Source of the DNA: Cornus controversa
Taxonomy: Eukaryota; Streptophyta; Magnoliopsida; Cornales; Cornaceae
Direction of reading: 5' to 3'
DNA length: 64,000 bases
NCBI GenBank assembly: GCA_026545225.1
Contig: CM048853.1
Location: 47,107,755 to 47,171,754, forward strand
The translations under genes and the position numbers were made by a program. Below, in pieces: positions 11,390 to 24,236 of this stretch (positions within the stretch are counted from its first letter, which is position 1; every line of letters starts with the position of its first letter). Under the pieces are notes generated by a model, which did no database searches, was not told the origin of the DNA, and saw nothing but the letters and a program-made list of their open reading frames with translations.

Positions 11390-11655
11390 AATAAACCTCA
11401 TGGAATTTCTTTTGAAAGACTAACTACATGACTTTATAGATTACTAAATTAAGAGGGTGTCTCATATTAATTCATATTTAATTTACCATTTAATAATCAA
11501 TACATTTCCAGTTCACTATTTTTAAACTACTTCCAACCACTTATTTAAACGTACACTCTATTTCCTCTTCTTTATCCTTCCATTGGAGAACCCTGAAAAT
11601 CCTTGGACTCGAATAAATTGCAGTTTTCTTTACGGACAATCAGTCGAGTTGTCTC
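11390..11655. repeat. GolS array downstream block, copy C1
   Basis: Shares ATGGAATTTCTTTTGAAAGAC, ACTTTATAGATTAC, TTTTTAAACTACTTCCAACC and CCATTGGAGAACCCTGAAAA with 16905-17185 and 28222-28545. It follows copy 1 as C2 follows copy 2, so it belongs to the duplicated unit. Confidence 0.6.
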
Positions 11656-11876
11656 CTTTGAAAATTACTAAGTTGCCATTTTAAATCTATATATATATAT
11701 ATATTATTAAGTTGATTATTTTTGAAATTTTAAGAGGCATTTATAAAATGCATTTATAATTTAACTTTTTAAATAAGACAACTATTTTGCAACCATTCAA
11801 TAAAAAAAAATGAATTATTAAATTGAGAGGGAGGAAATTAATAGATGTAATTCAAAGCAAAAAAGAAAAAAAATAA

Positions 11877-12436
11877 CCAAGAAAAGAATATTCCCATCTT
11901 ATTAGTCAATGGGATGCCATGTATTTTTGGTAAACCAAGTCGGTTCAAAGTTCAAAACATTATCCTAAATTATCTCCTTAACTAACCGTCAATTACTCCA
12001 CCACCAAAGCAACTAAAATAACTGAAGTGAGAGACTCTAAGATTGGGGTTGGTTTTGGTTCGGTTCGACGAACCTACTCTATTTGCCACGCGTCACAAGA
12101 AGGTCCTCTCTAAGTAGATGCTGACACTTGGAATGCTTGCACATGCTGGGATTGACACGCACACATTAAATGGACCCCACTTTATCTTCACATATATATG
12201 GGCCCCATTTTCTTCAACCGCTAATTAGAATTAGTATATAAAAGTATTGAGCCTGCTGGCATCTAATTGCGTACGTGGCAATTCGTGAGCGATTTCTGTT
12301 CAAGTACTAAATCACACGCTTTTGTTTTTCCTTGGTTGCCCTTGGTCGGTGAGAGTTCATGAACTGGGCGGTCCATGGATGAGTCAAGCACTAAACGTTT
12401 TCATATATTATATTTAATACCCCCACTTTACCCTTC

Positions 12437-12450
<14 letters not shown>
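11877..12450. repeat. GolS distal upstream block, copy M2
   Basis: Same landmarks as M1. The DRE core of M1 and M3 is altered here (ACACGCACACATTAA) and no CACGTG remains, although TACGTGGCAA is kept near 12275. It ends 2.4 kb before GolS copy 2; the foldback at 13118-14208 fills about 1.1 kb of that distance. Confidence 0.65.
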
Positions 12451-12471
<21 letters not shown>

Positions 12472-12599
12472 TTACCCTCAAGTGCTCGCAGTAAGTTACA
12501 ATCATCCTTATACTTATTAGTCTATATAGTTACGTTTACTTTATGATGATTTACTAGTGCAATGCTACTACTCTACTCGCATTGATATTTGAAATAATT

Positions 12600-12780
12600 A
12601 CAAAGGAGCTATACTACAGTATGCTTATTTAATTATATAGTTTCCTTTTTACTTGCACCGCCCAATTTTTCAGGATTTTCTCCCCCCAAAAGAAACACAA
12701 CCGTGATCTTAGGCGCAGATATTTTTGAAACTAATTATTTTATTTATTATATACATACTTTCTATACATATAAATATATA
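12600..12780. repeat. GolS proximal upstream block, copy D2
   Basis: Contains CTTGCACCGCCCAATTTTTC and the AACACAACCGTGATCTTAGG landmark, then an AT-rich tail. The companion part (CAATCATTTCCCCTATTTAA, TACGTGGACCAAGAAGG) lies at 14597-14630, so the block was split by the foldback element. Confidence 0.55.
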
Positions 12781-13117
12781 TATATTTTTTAGATTAATCA
12801 GGGTATATGAGATTTCTCTCCGACTAATCTCTAGGACTCAAAAAGGGTGTTTTTTTCGTTTATACTTTAGACCGAATAAGTCACATAATTATCTGTAGAG
12901 ATTGACTCCAAAAAATTATTTTGCACTAAATGTGAATTGAACCTTAAACCTAATGCTTCCTGAGATTGAAGAGATGTATAAATATCTTCGTATCTTGGAA
13001 GTCTCCTTAGGTGTAGTATCAGGTACAAGCGAATACACTGTATCCCTGATAACATCATGACATATCTACTATTAATATGGACTTTTAGGCCACACTTCAT
13101 ATGATTGTGACTTTATA

Positions 13118-14208
13118 AGGCCTGTTTGGTAACATTTTTATTTTAGATTTTAGCTTTTTATTTTCATTTTTTTGAAAGTCATAGAAAAAATCGTGTTTGC
13201 TAACGCAATTTTCATTTCTGAAAAAATAAAAGTAATGTAAAACTTTTGACAATCCTTAAGCATAATTTAAAAACTTTATAACGAAACTGTTCAAGTTTTC
13301 ATTTCTGATCTTTTTATAAAATACAATAAATAAAAATTTTACTTGCTCAAAAATATAATATAATATAATACAATAAATTAAAATTTTATTAAAAAACAAG
13401 AATAAAAAAAATTAGAAAGTACAATAAATAAAAAAATTGGTTACTCAAAAAAATATAAATATAACAAAATAAAACAAAATAAATAAATAATTATAATTAT
13501 AAATAAAATACAATAAGTACAAAATTATAAGTCAATAAGAATAAATTTTTTTTATAAAATACAATAAATAAATATAAAGATATACCTAAGATATAAATAT
13601 ATAATAATAATAAATAAATAAAATTATATATAATATAATATATACAACATTATAAGTCAATAAGAATAAAAAACTTATATAAAATACAATAAATAAAAAT
13701 ATATATATATAAAGAGATAAGAAGAAAATACAATAAAACAAGAGTTATATATAATACAATATATATAATATAAAAATATAAAAGGAAATAAAACAAGTAT
13801 ATATAATAATATATGACAATTACCAAAAACATGTAAATAGTTAGAATTTATGACTATTACCAAAAACATGCAAATACTTAAAAATTAATTTTTAATTAAA
13901 ATAAAGTATTAACAAATATAATTTCGGAGAAAAGAATATACATAAAATATGTAATATCACATTTATGTTGGTTAAAAGGAGTTGAAATCGTATTACTCAA
14001 ATATAATTTTTAGTCAAAGATACCATTATTTTTTTAAAATTAATTTTGGGTTACCAAACATATTTTTAGATTTGTGCTTTCAAAATTTCAATAGGATATG
14101 ATGTTACCAAACGTGTTTTGCTTTTGACATAAATAATACAGCAGGTTTTCAAATTTCATTTTTCAGAAATCAGAAAATGGAATCTAATAACAATACTAAA
14201 TAGCCCTT
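13118..14208. mobile_element. 1.1-kb foldback element splitting the GolS copy 2 upstream region
   Basis: The left end AAGGCCTGTTTGGTAACA mirrors the right end ACTAAATAGCCCTT. The inner arms (TTTTAGATTTTAGCTTTTTA; CAGAAAATGGAATCTAATAA) are also complementary with mismatches. The interior 13260-13900 is extremely A-rich on the plus strand, with no gene. Confidence 0.6.
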
Positions 14209-14691
14209 AATAATATTTTTCCAAGATGGGGAGGTAAAGACTGCATAACTATTCCTAAGCCTTGCAATAGTGATAATCTTGTGGACTTTATGTAATATAT
14301 ATTATTTACATATTATTAAAATATTTTTATCATTATTTTTTTCTCCTTTTCTCTCTCTATTTTATTTTTTTTATTATTATTTTTTCTTAAATAAAAAATC
14401 AAATACATACTCTCTGAGTGTTATAATTAGACTGTTTAAGATCTAAAATTATGTTCTGTATTGTTGAATGTAAAAATTAGTTAGACCTCTGTGATCCGAT
14501 TTCGATCTGAATTCAATTGAATCCAACTAATTAGAAGTACACCAGATCATAACTGGTACAGATGGATTTTTTTTTATTTTATCAAATACACACGCAATCA
14601 TTTCCCCTATTTAAAGATACGTGGACCAAGAAGGACCATAACTTAAAAAAAAAAGTTTCTTTTGAGTCATTTTCTTCTTTCAGTTTTTGCC

Positions 14692-14698
14692 TATATAA
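14692..14698 (+). promoter_or_regulatory. TATA box of second GolS gene
   Basis: TATATAA in CCTATATAAGCATGCCCACC, 146 bp before the ATG, equivalent to the other copies. A CT-rich leader follows. Confidence 0.75.
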
Positions 14699-14843
14699 GC
14701 ATGCCCACCCCCAACGACCAAGAACCTCACAACTCACCAAACTTTTCATTTTCATCTCTACTGCTTGAAAACACTCTCTCAAAACCCTTCTCTCTCTCTC
14801 TCTCTCTAAAACCATATTTTCTATCACTTCTTTGTCAACCGAA

Positions 14844-15900
14844 ATGGCTCCTGATCTTGTGAATGCTACCACCATGACCACTACTCTAGCTAAGGCTGCG
14901 AGCATATCGAGCCGTGCCTACGTTACGTTCTTGGCCGGTGACGGTGACTACGTGAAGGGTGTGGTTGGTCTGGCTAAGGGACTGAGGAAGGTGAAAGCTA
15001 CATACCCATTAGTGGTGGCGGTTTTGCCTGACGTGCCGGAGGAGCACCGCCTCATACTGGTGTCTCAGGGCTGCATCGTTCGGGAGATTGAGCCGGTGTA
15101 CCCGCCGGAGAACCATACCCAGTTTGCTATGGCCTATTATGTCATTAACTACTCCAAGCTTCGGATATGGGAGGTAATCTTACGTACAATCAGTGTCTTA
15201 ATTGTTTCTTTTTTTGGTAGTTTATATATATATATATACTCTAATTGGGTTTTAAATTGTGATATGTTTGTTTGAAATTGCAGTTTGTAGAGTACAGTAA
15301 GATGATATACTTGGACGGAGACATACAAGTGTTTGACAACATTGACCATCTCTTTGACTTTCCTAATGACTATTTCTATGCTGTGATGGATTGCTTCTGT
15401 GAGCAAACTTGGAGTCACAGCCCACAGTACAAGATTGGGTACTGCCAACAGTGCCCTAACAAGGTCCAATGGGCTTCAGAGTTGGGCCCCCAGCCTCCTC
15501 TCTACTTCAACGCTGGTTTTTTTGTGTATGAGCCCAGCCTCTCCACCTACGATGATCTCTTGAAGGCCCTCAGAATTACACCTCCTACCTCTTTTGCTGA
15601 GCAGGTACAAGCCACACCTATAAGCCTATTTATGTCTCCATTCGTAATCGTACATCTATATAAATATATATATATATATATATAATAATATAAATTATTT
15701 AATCTAATTTTTTTTATTTGGATACTAATGTTCTTTATATGTGTGTGTGAATTGCAGGACTTCTTGAACATGTTCTTTAAGGATAAATATAGGCCCATCT
15801 CTTCAGAATACAACCTTGTTTTGGCCATGTTGTGGCGTCACCCAGAGAACATTGACGTTGATAAAGTAAAAGTTGTTCACTATTGTGCTGCTGTAAGTTG

Positions 15901-15939
<39 letters not shown>

Positions 15940-16220
15940 CTTCTTTCAATCCAATTATTTGAATATTACTTTATATCAAAATTCTGGAAGGCTAAATTTG
16001 TCATTTTGGTTTGCAGGGGTCAAAGCCATGGAGGTACACTGGGAAAGAAGAGAACATGGATAGGAAAGACATTAAAATGCTAGTCAAGAAGTGGTGGGAT
16101 ATATACGAGGATGAGACATTGGATTACAAAGCTACTGAAGCTGCTGGTGCCGGTGAATTGGTGGTGGCGCTGTCCAAACCCGGTGGTTTTCACCACATTA
16201 CCGCCCCATCTGCCGCCTAA
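14844..16220 (+). CDS. GolS: Galactinol synthase, tandem copy 2 (4 exons, complete)
   Basis: Same enzyme as copy 1. Exons 14844-15173, 15284-15604, 15758-15892 and 16017-16220 give 329 residues. The ATG at 14844 is preceded by CAACCGAA and matches the other copies. The DGD motif, CFCEQTWSH (Gln where copy 1 has Lys), YCQQCP, LYFNAG, the NLVLAMLWRHPE block and the APSAA end are all present. It differs from copy 1 by scattered substitutions, for example GDGDY for GNGDY, EEHRLIL for EEHRRIL, and Met in YAVMDCFCE. Exon 2 resembles copy 3 more than copy 1 (FPNDYFYAVMDCFCEQTWSHSP in both), suggesting conversion or a later duplication between these two. Introns are shorter than in copy 1. No disabling change is seen. 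Confidence 0.97.
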
Positions 16221-16904
16221 TTTATTTTCTAAAAATACCTTGAAGTTGATTAAAAAGCAAGACTCTTTTATTTGTGATTCTTTTGAGTTTTATTTGTAGA
16301 GGTTTTGAATTAAAGTGATTATTCTAGACATCTAGTTAGAAGGAGCTCTTTATATATATATTTTTTTTATTTTGCTAGTGGTGTTTTGTTGGGTATGTAA
16401 ATATTTTGACAAATATGATTTATATATTGAGAAATGCATACAGTTTAGAAATGTAAAATCAATTCTTTTTTACTGTATTTCATCTTTATATATGCTTGTT
16501 GATTTCTTTCTCTATCTTCAATCTTCTTTTCTATGAGAACATCAACCAAAACTGAATCAGAATTAAGCCATGTCCATGAACACAAGTTTCAATCAGTCCA
16601 TTTATCAATCTGTTCCTAAACATTCAGGAACCTAGAAAGTTTGAGTGGATAAGTTATCGAGAGTTTATTTCTTTCTATTCTCTTTCATTCAACTAAATAA
16701 AATAAAAAATAAAAATAACACCCTCTCTTGTAGAAGAAGATTTACAATACACTTAATATAAATACGCCCGATAAATCTAAAACGTACGTGTTAAACATAC
16801 ACAATAAAATTTATTGTGCATATTGTACACGCACAGTCTAATTCACCTGGTGTATTTACACCGAATGTATTATAGACATACTCCTTCTCTAAAAACGTCT
16901 CATC
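16221..16904. other. 3' flank of GolS copy 2
   Basis: Collinear with the flank of copy 1 up to about 16590 (GTTGGGTATGTAAATATTTT, CTTGTTGATTTCTTTCTCT, GAGAACATCAACC). The rest is unassigned AT-rich DNA. Confidence 0.5.
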
Positions 16905-17185
16905 CAACCATTTGTTTCTCCCTTCCATCCAATTTTTTGCATTTTAGTTGCTCACTCCAAGTCCCTTCCCTTTCTGCCTGTCCATTCACTGATTTCTCAT
17001 GAAATTTCTTTTGAAAGACAAACTACATGACTTTATAGATTACAAAATCAAATTAATTTATATTTAATAATCAATACAGTTCTATTTTACTATTTTTAAA
17101 CTATTTTCAACCGTTTATTTAAACAGTCTACTCCATATTTTTTATCCTCTCATTGGAGAACCCAGAAAATCCTTGGATATATATA
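16905..17185. repeat. GolS array downstream block, copy C2
   Basis: Shares GTTGCTCACTCCAAGTCCCT, GAAATTTCTTTTGAAAGACA and CATTGGAGAACCCAGAAAAT with C1 and C3. Confidence 0.6.
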
Positions 17186-17749
17186 GATTAATAAAATGTA
17201 TTTTTACTTTTTAATTCAAATTTTATATCTACTTTTGTAAGGGTATATATGAAGATTTGAGAATAAATTTTATATCTAATGTAGTAAAAAGTATATATAA
17301 TTTATTAAGGGTATAAATAGAAGATTTAGGACTTAAATGAAAAAAAAAATCAAAAGTAGAACTTATTGATTATTAAAAAAAATTAAAATTTATTTGTCTT
17401 TCAAAGAGAAAAGTAAAAATAAATTATAATTTTTTTTTTCAAATGACCAAAATAACGTTATTCAATGCAACTCAGGTAAAAAGGTAGGGTCATTTGAGGC
17501 TTTATAAAATGGAGACAAGCTTATCCCGGCCTTGAAGGTGGGGGAGGTTTGCTTTTTCATATATAAAAATATGCATTTATTTTACTTTTAGTTTTCTAAT
17601 AGGACAATTATTTTGGAGCTGTTAAAAAAACAATCATGAAATATTAAATTGGGATCGAAGAAATAATTAGGAATGATGATTTATGCAGTATTTATCACCC
17701 GTAGTCGAAAAGGTTTTTCATCTATTAAATTGTGAAAGTATAATAAATA

Positions 17750-18903
17750 CTTGGGTTCTGTCCCGACAAAGTTTGTTGTGATCAAAATAAATATTGACAT
17801 GTGTTCAAAATGATATAATATTAAAAGGTATTAAAAAATTAATCAAACCCAGTTTATACGATTAACCCGTCTAAGAAAATCTTCTTTTTAACCTACAAAT
17901 AATTTCTGAAAACCCCAAATTAATAAGAATTTTATCGGTTTTAGGTGACATAGGGGCCACCATCTCGCAACAAATTGTGATTTTTCATTTGCAATTACAA
18001 ATTGAACTCCAAGACACAAATCAACAAATGCAAAAATAATAAATTACGTACAAAGACCTTTACAAAATTTTGATATATCTTATATATATAGATACAGAGT
18101 GAGATTCTCTCTGTATATATATCTTATATGTATGTAAATCTCTCTCTCTCTACACACACATATATCTATGTAAATCTCTCTTTCTCCAAATATATATTTA
18201 CATACATATGTATATATCTTATATGTATATAAATCTCTTTCTCTCTCCATATATATGTAAATCATTCTCTGTCCATATATATATACAAACTCAGTAATCC
18301 CTCTCTCTATATATATATATTTAAATCTTATATATACCATTAAAAGGGGCCATATCAAATCCCCTTTTAATGGTATATATAAGATTTAAATATATATATA
18401 TAGAGAGAGAGAGGGATTACTGAGTTTATATATATATATGGAGAGAGAATGATTTACATATATATGTATATATATATGGAGAGAGAGAGATTTACATATA
18501 TATATGAGATATATATATATGTGTGTGTGTGTTTGTGGAGAGAGAGACTTACAAACATATAAGATATATATACAGAGAGAATCCCACTCTGTATCTATAT
18601 ATATAAGATATATCAAATTTTTGTAGAGCTCTTTGTAGGTGATTTTGTTATTTTTGCAGTTGTTGATTTGTATCTTAGAGTCCAACTTGTAATTGCAAAT
18701 GGAAAATCACAATTTGACGTGAGATGGTAGGGCGCTATGTCACCTGAAACCTATAAACTTGTTCTTGATTTGGGATTTTCACTGGGTTTAATTAATTTTT
18801 TAATGTTTTTTAATATTATATCATTTTGGACACATGCCAATATTTATTTGGGTCATCTCACCTAGCAGAACAAACTTTGTCCTGCTGTGGGGCAGAACCC
18901 AAG
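17750..18903. mobile_element. 1.15-kb foldback element, near-continuous palindrome
   Basis: The two halves are inverted copies meeting at about 18357 (CCATTAAAAGGGG facing CCCCTTTTAATGG). Outer ends CTTGGGTTCTG and CAGAACCCAAG match, and inner stretches such as AAAATGATATAATATTAAAA and its complement (18810-18830) pair along the arms. The centre is packed with TATA and GAGAGA runs. There is no coding sequence. It lies between GolS copy 2 and the orphan upstream block. Confidence 0.85.
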
Positions 18904-18925
18904 CATTGTCCAAATGAGGAGTGCT

Positions 18926-19515
18926 AGCCACAGTCGCTTCATTATTAGTGAAAATCAATCACAAAAATTAAATATTTTCTTCGAATAAATGTTCTACTGT
19001 TTCATCAATCAATATATCCTCCTAGATGTAATGTATTTATAAAAGAATAAAATGATTAATATATAAAAGAAAAATATGTTCTTTAATTCAATTCACCATA
19101 ATTACAAAATTTTAAAAATTATATAGGAAATGATTATAATAAGTATATAGATTATTAAAAATATTTTAATACTTTAAAAATATGTTCTTTAATTTAATTA
19201 ACCATAATTACAAAATTTTAAAAATTATATAGGAAATGATTATAATAAGTATATAGATTATTAAAAACATTTAAAAGCAGGACAACATAAAAAAAATATT
19301 AATAAAAATATTTTAATACTTTATGTTTATAATTTTATTTATTTGTTGATGACACCAATGTAAATACTTTAGAGTTAGAATGGTATATTGATTGATGAAA
19401 CAATAAGACATTTATTACAAGAAAATATTTAATTTTTATGATTAATTTTCACCAATCAGTAGAGTAACTGTGAAAGGGCAGCTGCTTAAATCGTTGTCCC
19501 TAGCACCATTCTAAA
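18926..19515. mobile_element. Foldback/MITE element with internal tandem repeat
   Basis: Arms of about 105 bp (18926-19030 and 19380-19515) are inverted copies: GTGCTAGCCAC versus GTCCCTAGCACC, and TGTTTCATCAATCAATATA versus TATATTGATTGATGAAACA. Between them, 19070-19175 and 19176-19275 are a direct repeat with period 106 bp. It abuts the palindromic element on its left. No gene. Confidence 0.75.
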
Positions 19516-19669
19516 TGTATAGGTCCGACTTGCACTATTTATGGAACGACATTGATTTGATTCCAATAATTAAAAGCAATAATAATATTTTACGGAAAAA
19601 AATATTCTCTTCCTTCATGAAAAGACCTATAATGTACTCCGAAATTCTATATTGATAAAATTAATCCTG

Positions 19670-19840
19670 TAGGGGTACCTCAGCTAGTCAGGCCTTGGAT
19701 TTACTCTCCAATTGTCACCATTTCGAGTCTTCTCAGGGTCACTGGAGGCTTGCCCAGTCGTTAACTTCAGGACCTTATAGAATTAGTAGAGGTGCACACA
19801 AGTTGGTTCGGACACCCACGAAGAAAAAAAAAAAAAAAAA
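19670..19840 (+). mobile_element. Au-like SINE
   Basis: A tRNA-derived head with an A-box-like TACCTCAGCTAGTCAGG and a B-box-like CATTTCGAGTCTTC, then the 3' body motif GGTGCACACAAGTTGGTTCG with GACACCC, known from plant Au SINEs, and a poly-A run. It is short and non-coding. Confidence 0.65.
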
Positions 19841-19916
19841 TTAAATAATAAATTAGTAACGGTGAAATTCTCTTCATACACAAGTGTTTCGGGGTATTCA
19901 ATAATTTTTCCTCTAA

Positions 19917-20445
19917 CCCATCGTATTAGTGAAAGGGTACCAAGTATTTATGGTAAGCCAAGTCCGTTCAAACTATTATCCTAAATTATCTCCTTAACTA
20001 ACCTTCAATTACTCCACCAACCCAACAACTAATATAACTGAAAGATTAACCATGGTTGGGTTGGTTTGGTTGGACGAACCTACTCTGCAGCAGATGCTGA
20101 CACTTGGAATGCTTACACATGCAAGGATTGACACGCCGACATTAAATGGACCCCACTTTATCTTCTCAAATCCGTGGACCCCATTCTCGACCGCCGCTAA
20201 TTAGAATAGAATAAAAGTAATGGCTCTGCCACGTGGTATCAATTGCCTACGTGTCAATTTCATAGCAATTTCTTTTCAAGTACTAAATCACACGCTTTTG
20301 TTTTTCCTTCGTTGCCCTTGGCCGGTGAGCGTGGCGACTAGGCGGTGGTGAGATAGAATAGTTAGTCAAACACTAAACGTTTTTATATATTATATTATTA
20401 TGCCCACTTTACCCTTTCATTAATATCCTTTTTCATAAATATGCC
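19917..20445. repeat. GolS distal upstream block, copy M3 (orphan)
   Basis: The best preserved block: it keeps the DRE core GCCGAC at 20135-20140 and a G-box CACGTG at 20230-20235 (CTGCCACGTGGTATC). It is followed by a proximal block (20735-20985) but not by a GolS gene; the next thing downstream is another distal block, M4. Confidence 0.7.
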
Positions 20446-20734
20446 CATACCCTTTCATTAATATTTTTTTTATTCCCCTTTCCTATTTTAAAAAAAGATT
20501 TCTAGTCAAATGGAATAAAGGAGGGGAAAGATTTGATGACTTTTTCCTATCGTTAGATGAATATAATAATTTTGGTTTAATCTATTAAATTTGATTAAAT
20601 CTATTCATCAAAATAGAAATATTTTGTAATATAATTATATTTTAAATTTCAAATTTTTTTTTCCAATTTAACTTGATTTGATCATATTAAAACTTTTAGA
20701 TTTAAGAGTCATGAACTCACTCAAAAAAAAGTGT

Positions 20735-20985
20735 ATTGGTATTACAGGAAATCATTTCCATATTCCTTCTGGATAGGGCGGGCCAACAATCTTTTGGTAT
20801 TTTCATTGTATACTTATTTAATTATTTAATTTACTTTTCTTCTTGCACCGCCCAATTTTTGAAGATTTTCTCCCCAGAAGGAAACACCAACCGTGATCTC
20901 AGCCACAGATACTTTGGGCAACTAAATATTATACTTCGTATTTATTATACACCTACTTTCCATATATATATATATATATATATAT
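20735..20985. repeat. GolS proximal upstream block, copy D3 (orphan)
   Basis: Contains CCAACAATCTTTTGGTAT, CTTGCACCGCCCAATTTTTG and ACACCAACCGTGATCTCAGC. No TATA/leader/GolS sequence follows; 20990-21911 is AT-rich with no recognisable gene. Confidence 0.6.
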
Positions 20986-21911
20986 AGTAGGGTATACCCG
21001 TGTCTACGGCACTATTGTGCACTGACAATCATGATCGTTAGATGAAGTGATTTTAAACCGTAAATAGCAAAAGACATTTTGGACCGCAAAATTATTTTTT
21101 TAACAAATTTGGGCCATTGGATTAAAGATTTTTGTCCTATTCACTTTCCTTCTATATAGAATAGAATAGATAAATCAAATATATATAATATATAGGTATG
21201 TTATATACTTGACACACGCCTATATATAAATATACATGTCACATGCTCATATATATAACTTGTTATATTTTAAGTTGTGAAAGAAAATGAAGATTTTTGT
21301 TTGATCATTTTCAGTTTTTAATAAAATATATATATTTTTTAAAAGATTATATTAATCTTGACTAGAAGAAAAAGACGGATTATAACTTAATTTAGAAAGT
21401 TTTAATTGAATGGGTAATTAATTTTTTTTTTTCACATGGTAATTAAATTAAAGTTGGTCAAATGTCTCATTTTAAAAACTGATTATATTTTCTATAAAAA
21501 GTATAGCATGTTGAAAGATACTACTATTTCATTCGTACATCATTCTCTATCTGCAGTCAAACATTAGAATAAGAATAGTCATTCTATTCTATTCTCATTC
21601 TCAACTTTATTTCATTCACATTCCATTTCATTCCTACTTATCAAACTAGCCATATATTATGATAAAAAGAAAAAAAAAGCATGATGACTCAAACATTAAC
21701 AAAGACGCACAATGAAGTGCTTACCTTGCATATTAATAAAAGATTTGGGATCAACACCATCTAAAAAATTCAATAATTTTGAGATTTTCATTACAAAGAT
21801 CTAAAAAAATCAACAATATAAATTGACAAAAAAATAAAAAAGCATATAAAATATCACACTTTAAATTGAATGACCTAGAATTCACCTTTTGGAAGGAATG
21901 AGCATTTCTCC
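20986..21911. other. Gene-free AT-rich spacer
   Basis: No reading frame or known element. It lies where a GolS gene would be expected by analogy with the other units. Confidence 0.4.
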
Positions 21912-22380
21912 AAAAGATTATCTCCTTAACGAACCTTCAATTATTCCACAGCAAAAAGAGACTCAAAGATTGACCATGGTTGGTTGGTTAGAGGAAGCTA
22001 CTCTTTTTTGCCACGTGGCACTAAAAGATCCTGGATGCTGACACTTGGCATGCACTACGACACTAAATGGACCCCACTTTATCTTCCCATATCTGCGAGT
22101 CTGTGACCCCATTTTCATCCACCGCTAATTAGAATACTAAAAGTAATGGGTCTGCCACGTGTTATCTAATTGATTACGTGGCAATTCCATACCGATTTCT
22201 TTTCAAGTACTATCAATCACACGCTTTTATTTTTACTAGGTTGCCCTTGGTCGGTGAGAGTTGGCGACCAGGCCGTGGTGACTGGTGAGAGTATAGTCAA
22301 GGCGTCGAGCACTAAACGGTTTTTTTACGGAGTATATTTTATTTTAATATGCCCGCTTTACCCTTTTATTAATATTAATA
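21912..22380. repeat. GolS distal upstream block, copy M4
   Basis: Upstream of GolS copy 3. It has two CACGTG G-boxes (22012-22017 and 22156-22161) and a nearby TACGTGGCAA, but the DRE site of M1/M3 is lost (ACTACGACACTAAATGG). It is truncated on its left side relative to M1-M3. Confidence 0.65.
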
Positions 22381-23924
22381 TATATTACATTTAAGTTTGA
22401 CATAATTAAAAAACCAAATGTTTTTGTCTTTCTAAGTTAAAAATAAATCTATTTAATAGTTATAATTAAAAAATATATGATAATGTCACAAACACAAATA
22501 TACACTAGTATATATATATATATATATTAACAACTCTCTGGTAAGTAGAGAGTAGTCTATTCGTTATTGATTATATCTTTAAGATTTGATTCTAAAACTA
22601 TTAATTAAAGAAAACATTTTTACCTCATTTTAGAAAACTTACTAATATTTTTTTACTCTATTAAGCACTATTAATGTAAAATGACGATAGTGGACATTCC
22701 TTAAATAAAAAATAAAAAAACTGATATTGCAGTGCCATAGGAGCAGTGTAGCTTTTTGTATCACCATACATGAAACTAATTAATGAACAATATCAATTCA
22801 TGAAGTTAATACTAAATAAGTGGTCCACTACTTATAACTGAAGTATGTAAAAATCGGTTCTAAATTTATTTAGATCAAAATAAATGACTTGTTTCACAAG
22901 GATGGTTGTGTTAGTTAGTCTCATTAGCAGTTTGTTCAATAGATGTTGATAATGTTTCAATTTAATTTTTTCATTTGGTTGTAAAGAATATTAAATTCAA
23001 TATTTTCATTTTCTTTGTAATAAATATGTTATTAAATAAAATCAATTAAATATTCATTTATAATGAAAAAATATATTCGAAAAAATGTGTATTTTTTTTT
23101 CTTTCACAAGTCTATTCTTTTTATTAACTACAATATTAAAGGCATAGATTTTGAGCTTAATTCTATCAAAAGCACATTGTCAAATCTCTACATCAAAGAA
23201 CATCTTTTATGCCACCAATTACTAGCAAAATTCTTGGACAAAAAATTATTAGTTTAGAAGTCCTTTCACTTCAAATCTTTTGACTTCTTTTTTTGGGTTA
23301 TTTTTTTCTGAGCATATTTTTTTTTTTAGCTTGTCGAAAAAGTCTCAAAGTATTAAAGATTGGAGAGAGAGTGAAGGAATATCTAAAAGGGTAGTTTAGT
23401 ATTTTGAAAAAAAAGTACTCATTCACATGTAAAATTAAAATTAAAAGTGACTTTATTAAGATGAGAGTGTAATCAAAGAAAAGGAAAGTGCAAATATAAC
23501 CTTCGATTTTTTTATTCTCTTTTCCTTTTTCAAAACAGAAAAAAGTGAATTATCATATACAATCTATATATTATATATATGTACAAACTAATTTATCAAA
23601 AGATAAATAACCTCTCTATCCTCAAAGAAAATGAGATAAATTTGAGCCCCGCATGAACAAAAATATCTGATTATCACATAGTCCGACTCACTGTGATGAT
23701 GACCATCTCACTTATGCTTGATTCTGATGAAAAGATAGGAACATATATGCATGTGCACGTAAAATGATTTTGGTTCGATCGATTAAATGGATTCGTTACA
23801 ATAGGAATATTTTGCAATATGATTCAATCATATTTTAAATTTAAATTTAAATTTTTTTCCTCAAATTTAACTTGATTTGATCATATTAAAAGTTCTGATT
23901 TGTATAATGATGAACTCACTCAAA
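22381..23924. other. AT-rich spacer upstream of GolS copy 3
   Basis: No gene is seen. A stretch near 23690-23735 is homologous to 5315-5370 upstream of copy 1, so this too is part of the duplicated region. Confidence 0.4.
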
Positions 23925-24075
23925 AAAGATATTTTGGTATAAAAAGGAAATCATTTCCATTTTACTTATAACAGGGTAGACCAAGAATTCATTGTATACT
24001 TAATTATTTAGTTTCCTTTTTCTTACACAGTCCGATATTTTGCTTATTATATAAATACTTTCCATACATATAAAT
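23925..24075. repeat. GolS proximal upstream block, copy D4
   Basis: Keeps GGAAATCATTTCCAT, GTAGACCAAGAATTCATTG and TTTCCTTTTTCTTACACAG; the second half is shortened. It sits directly before the TATA box of copy 3. Confidence 0.45.
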
Positions 24076-24118
24076 ATCTTTGCTTTTTTTTTCTTTTTTT
24101 TCCGAAAATATCTTTGCC

Positions 24119-24125
24119 TATAAAA
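24119..24125 (+). promoter_or_regulatory. TATA box of third GolS gene
   Basis: TATAAAA in TTGCCTATAAAAGCATGCCC, 118 bp before the ATG; the leader is shorter than in copies 1 and 2. Confidence 0.72.
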
Positions 24126-24236
24126 GCATGCCCACCCCAACGTCTAAGAACCTCACAAATCACCAATCTTTCTTCATTGCTGCTTGAAAACACTCTCTCA
24201 AAACCCTTCTTTTCTCTCACTTCTTTGCGAACCCAA

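Noticed and set aside
13260..13900. Overlapping short minus-strand frames rich in Tyr, Ile, Phe and Leu
   Set aside because: They come from A-rich, low-complexity DNA inside a foldback element; no start context, domain or splice support.
18080..18685. Minus-strand frames of repeating Tyr-Ile and Arg-Glu
   Set aside because: Translations of TATA and GAGAGA microsatellites in the palindrome; not protein-coding.
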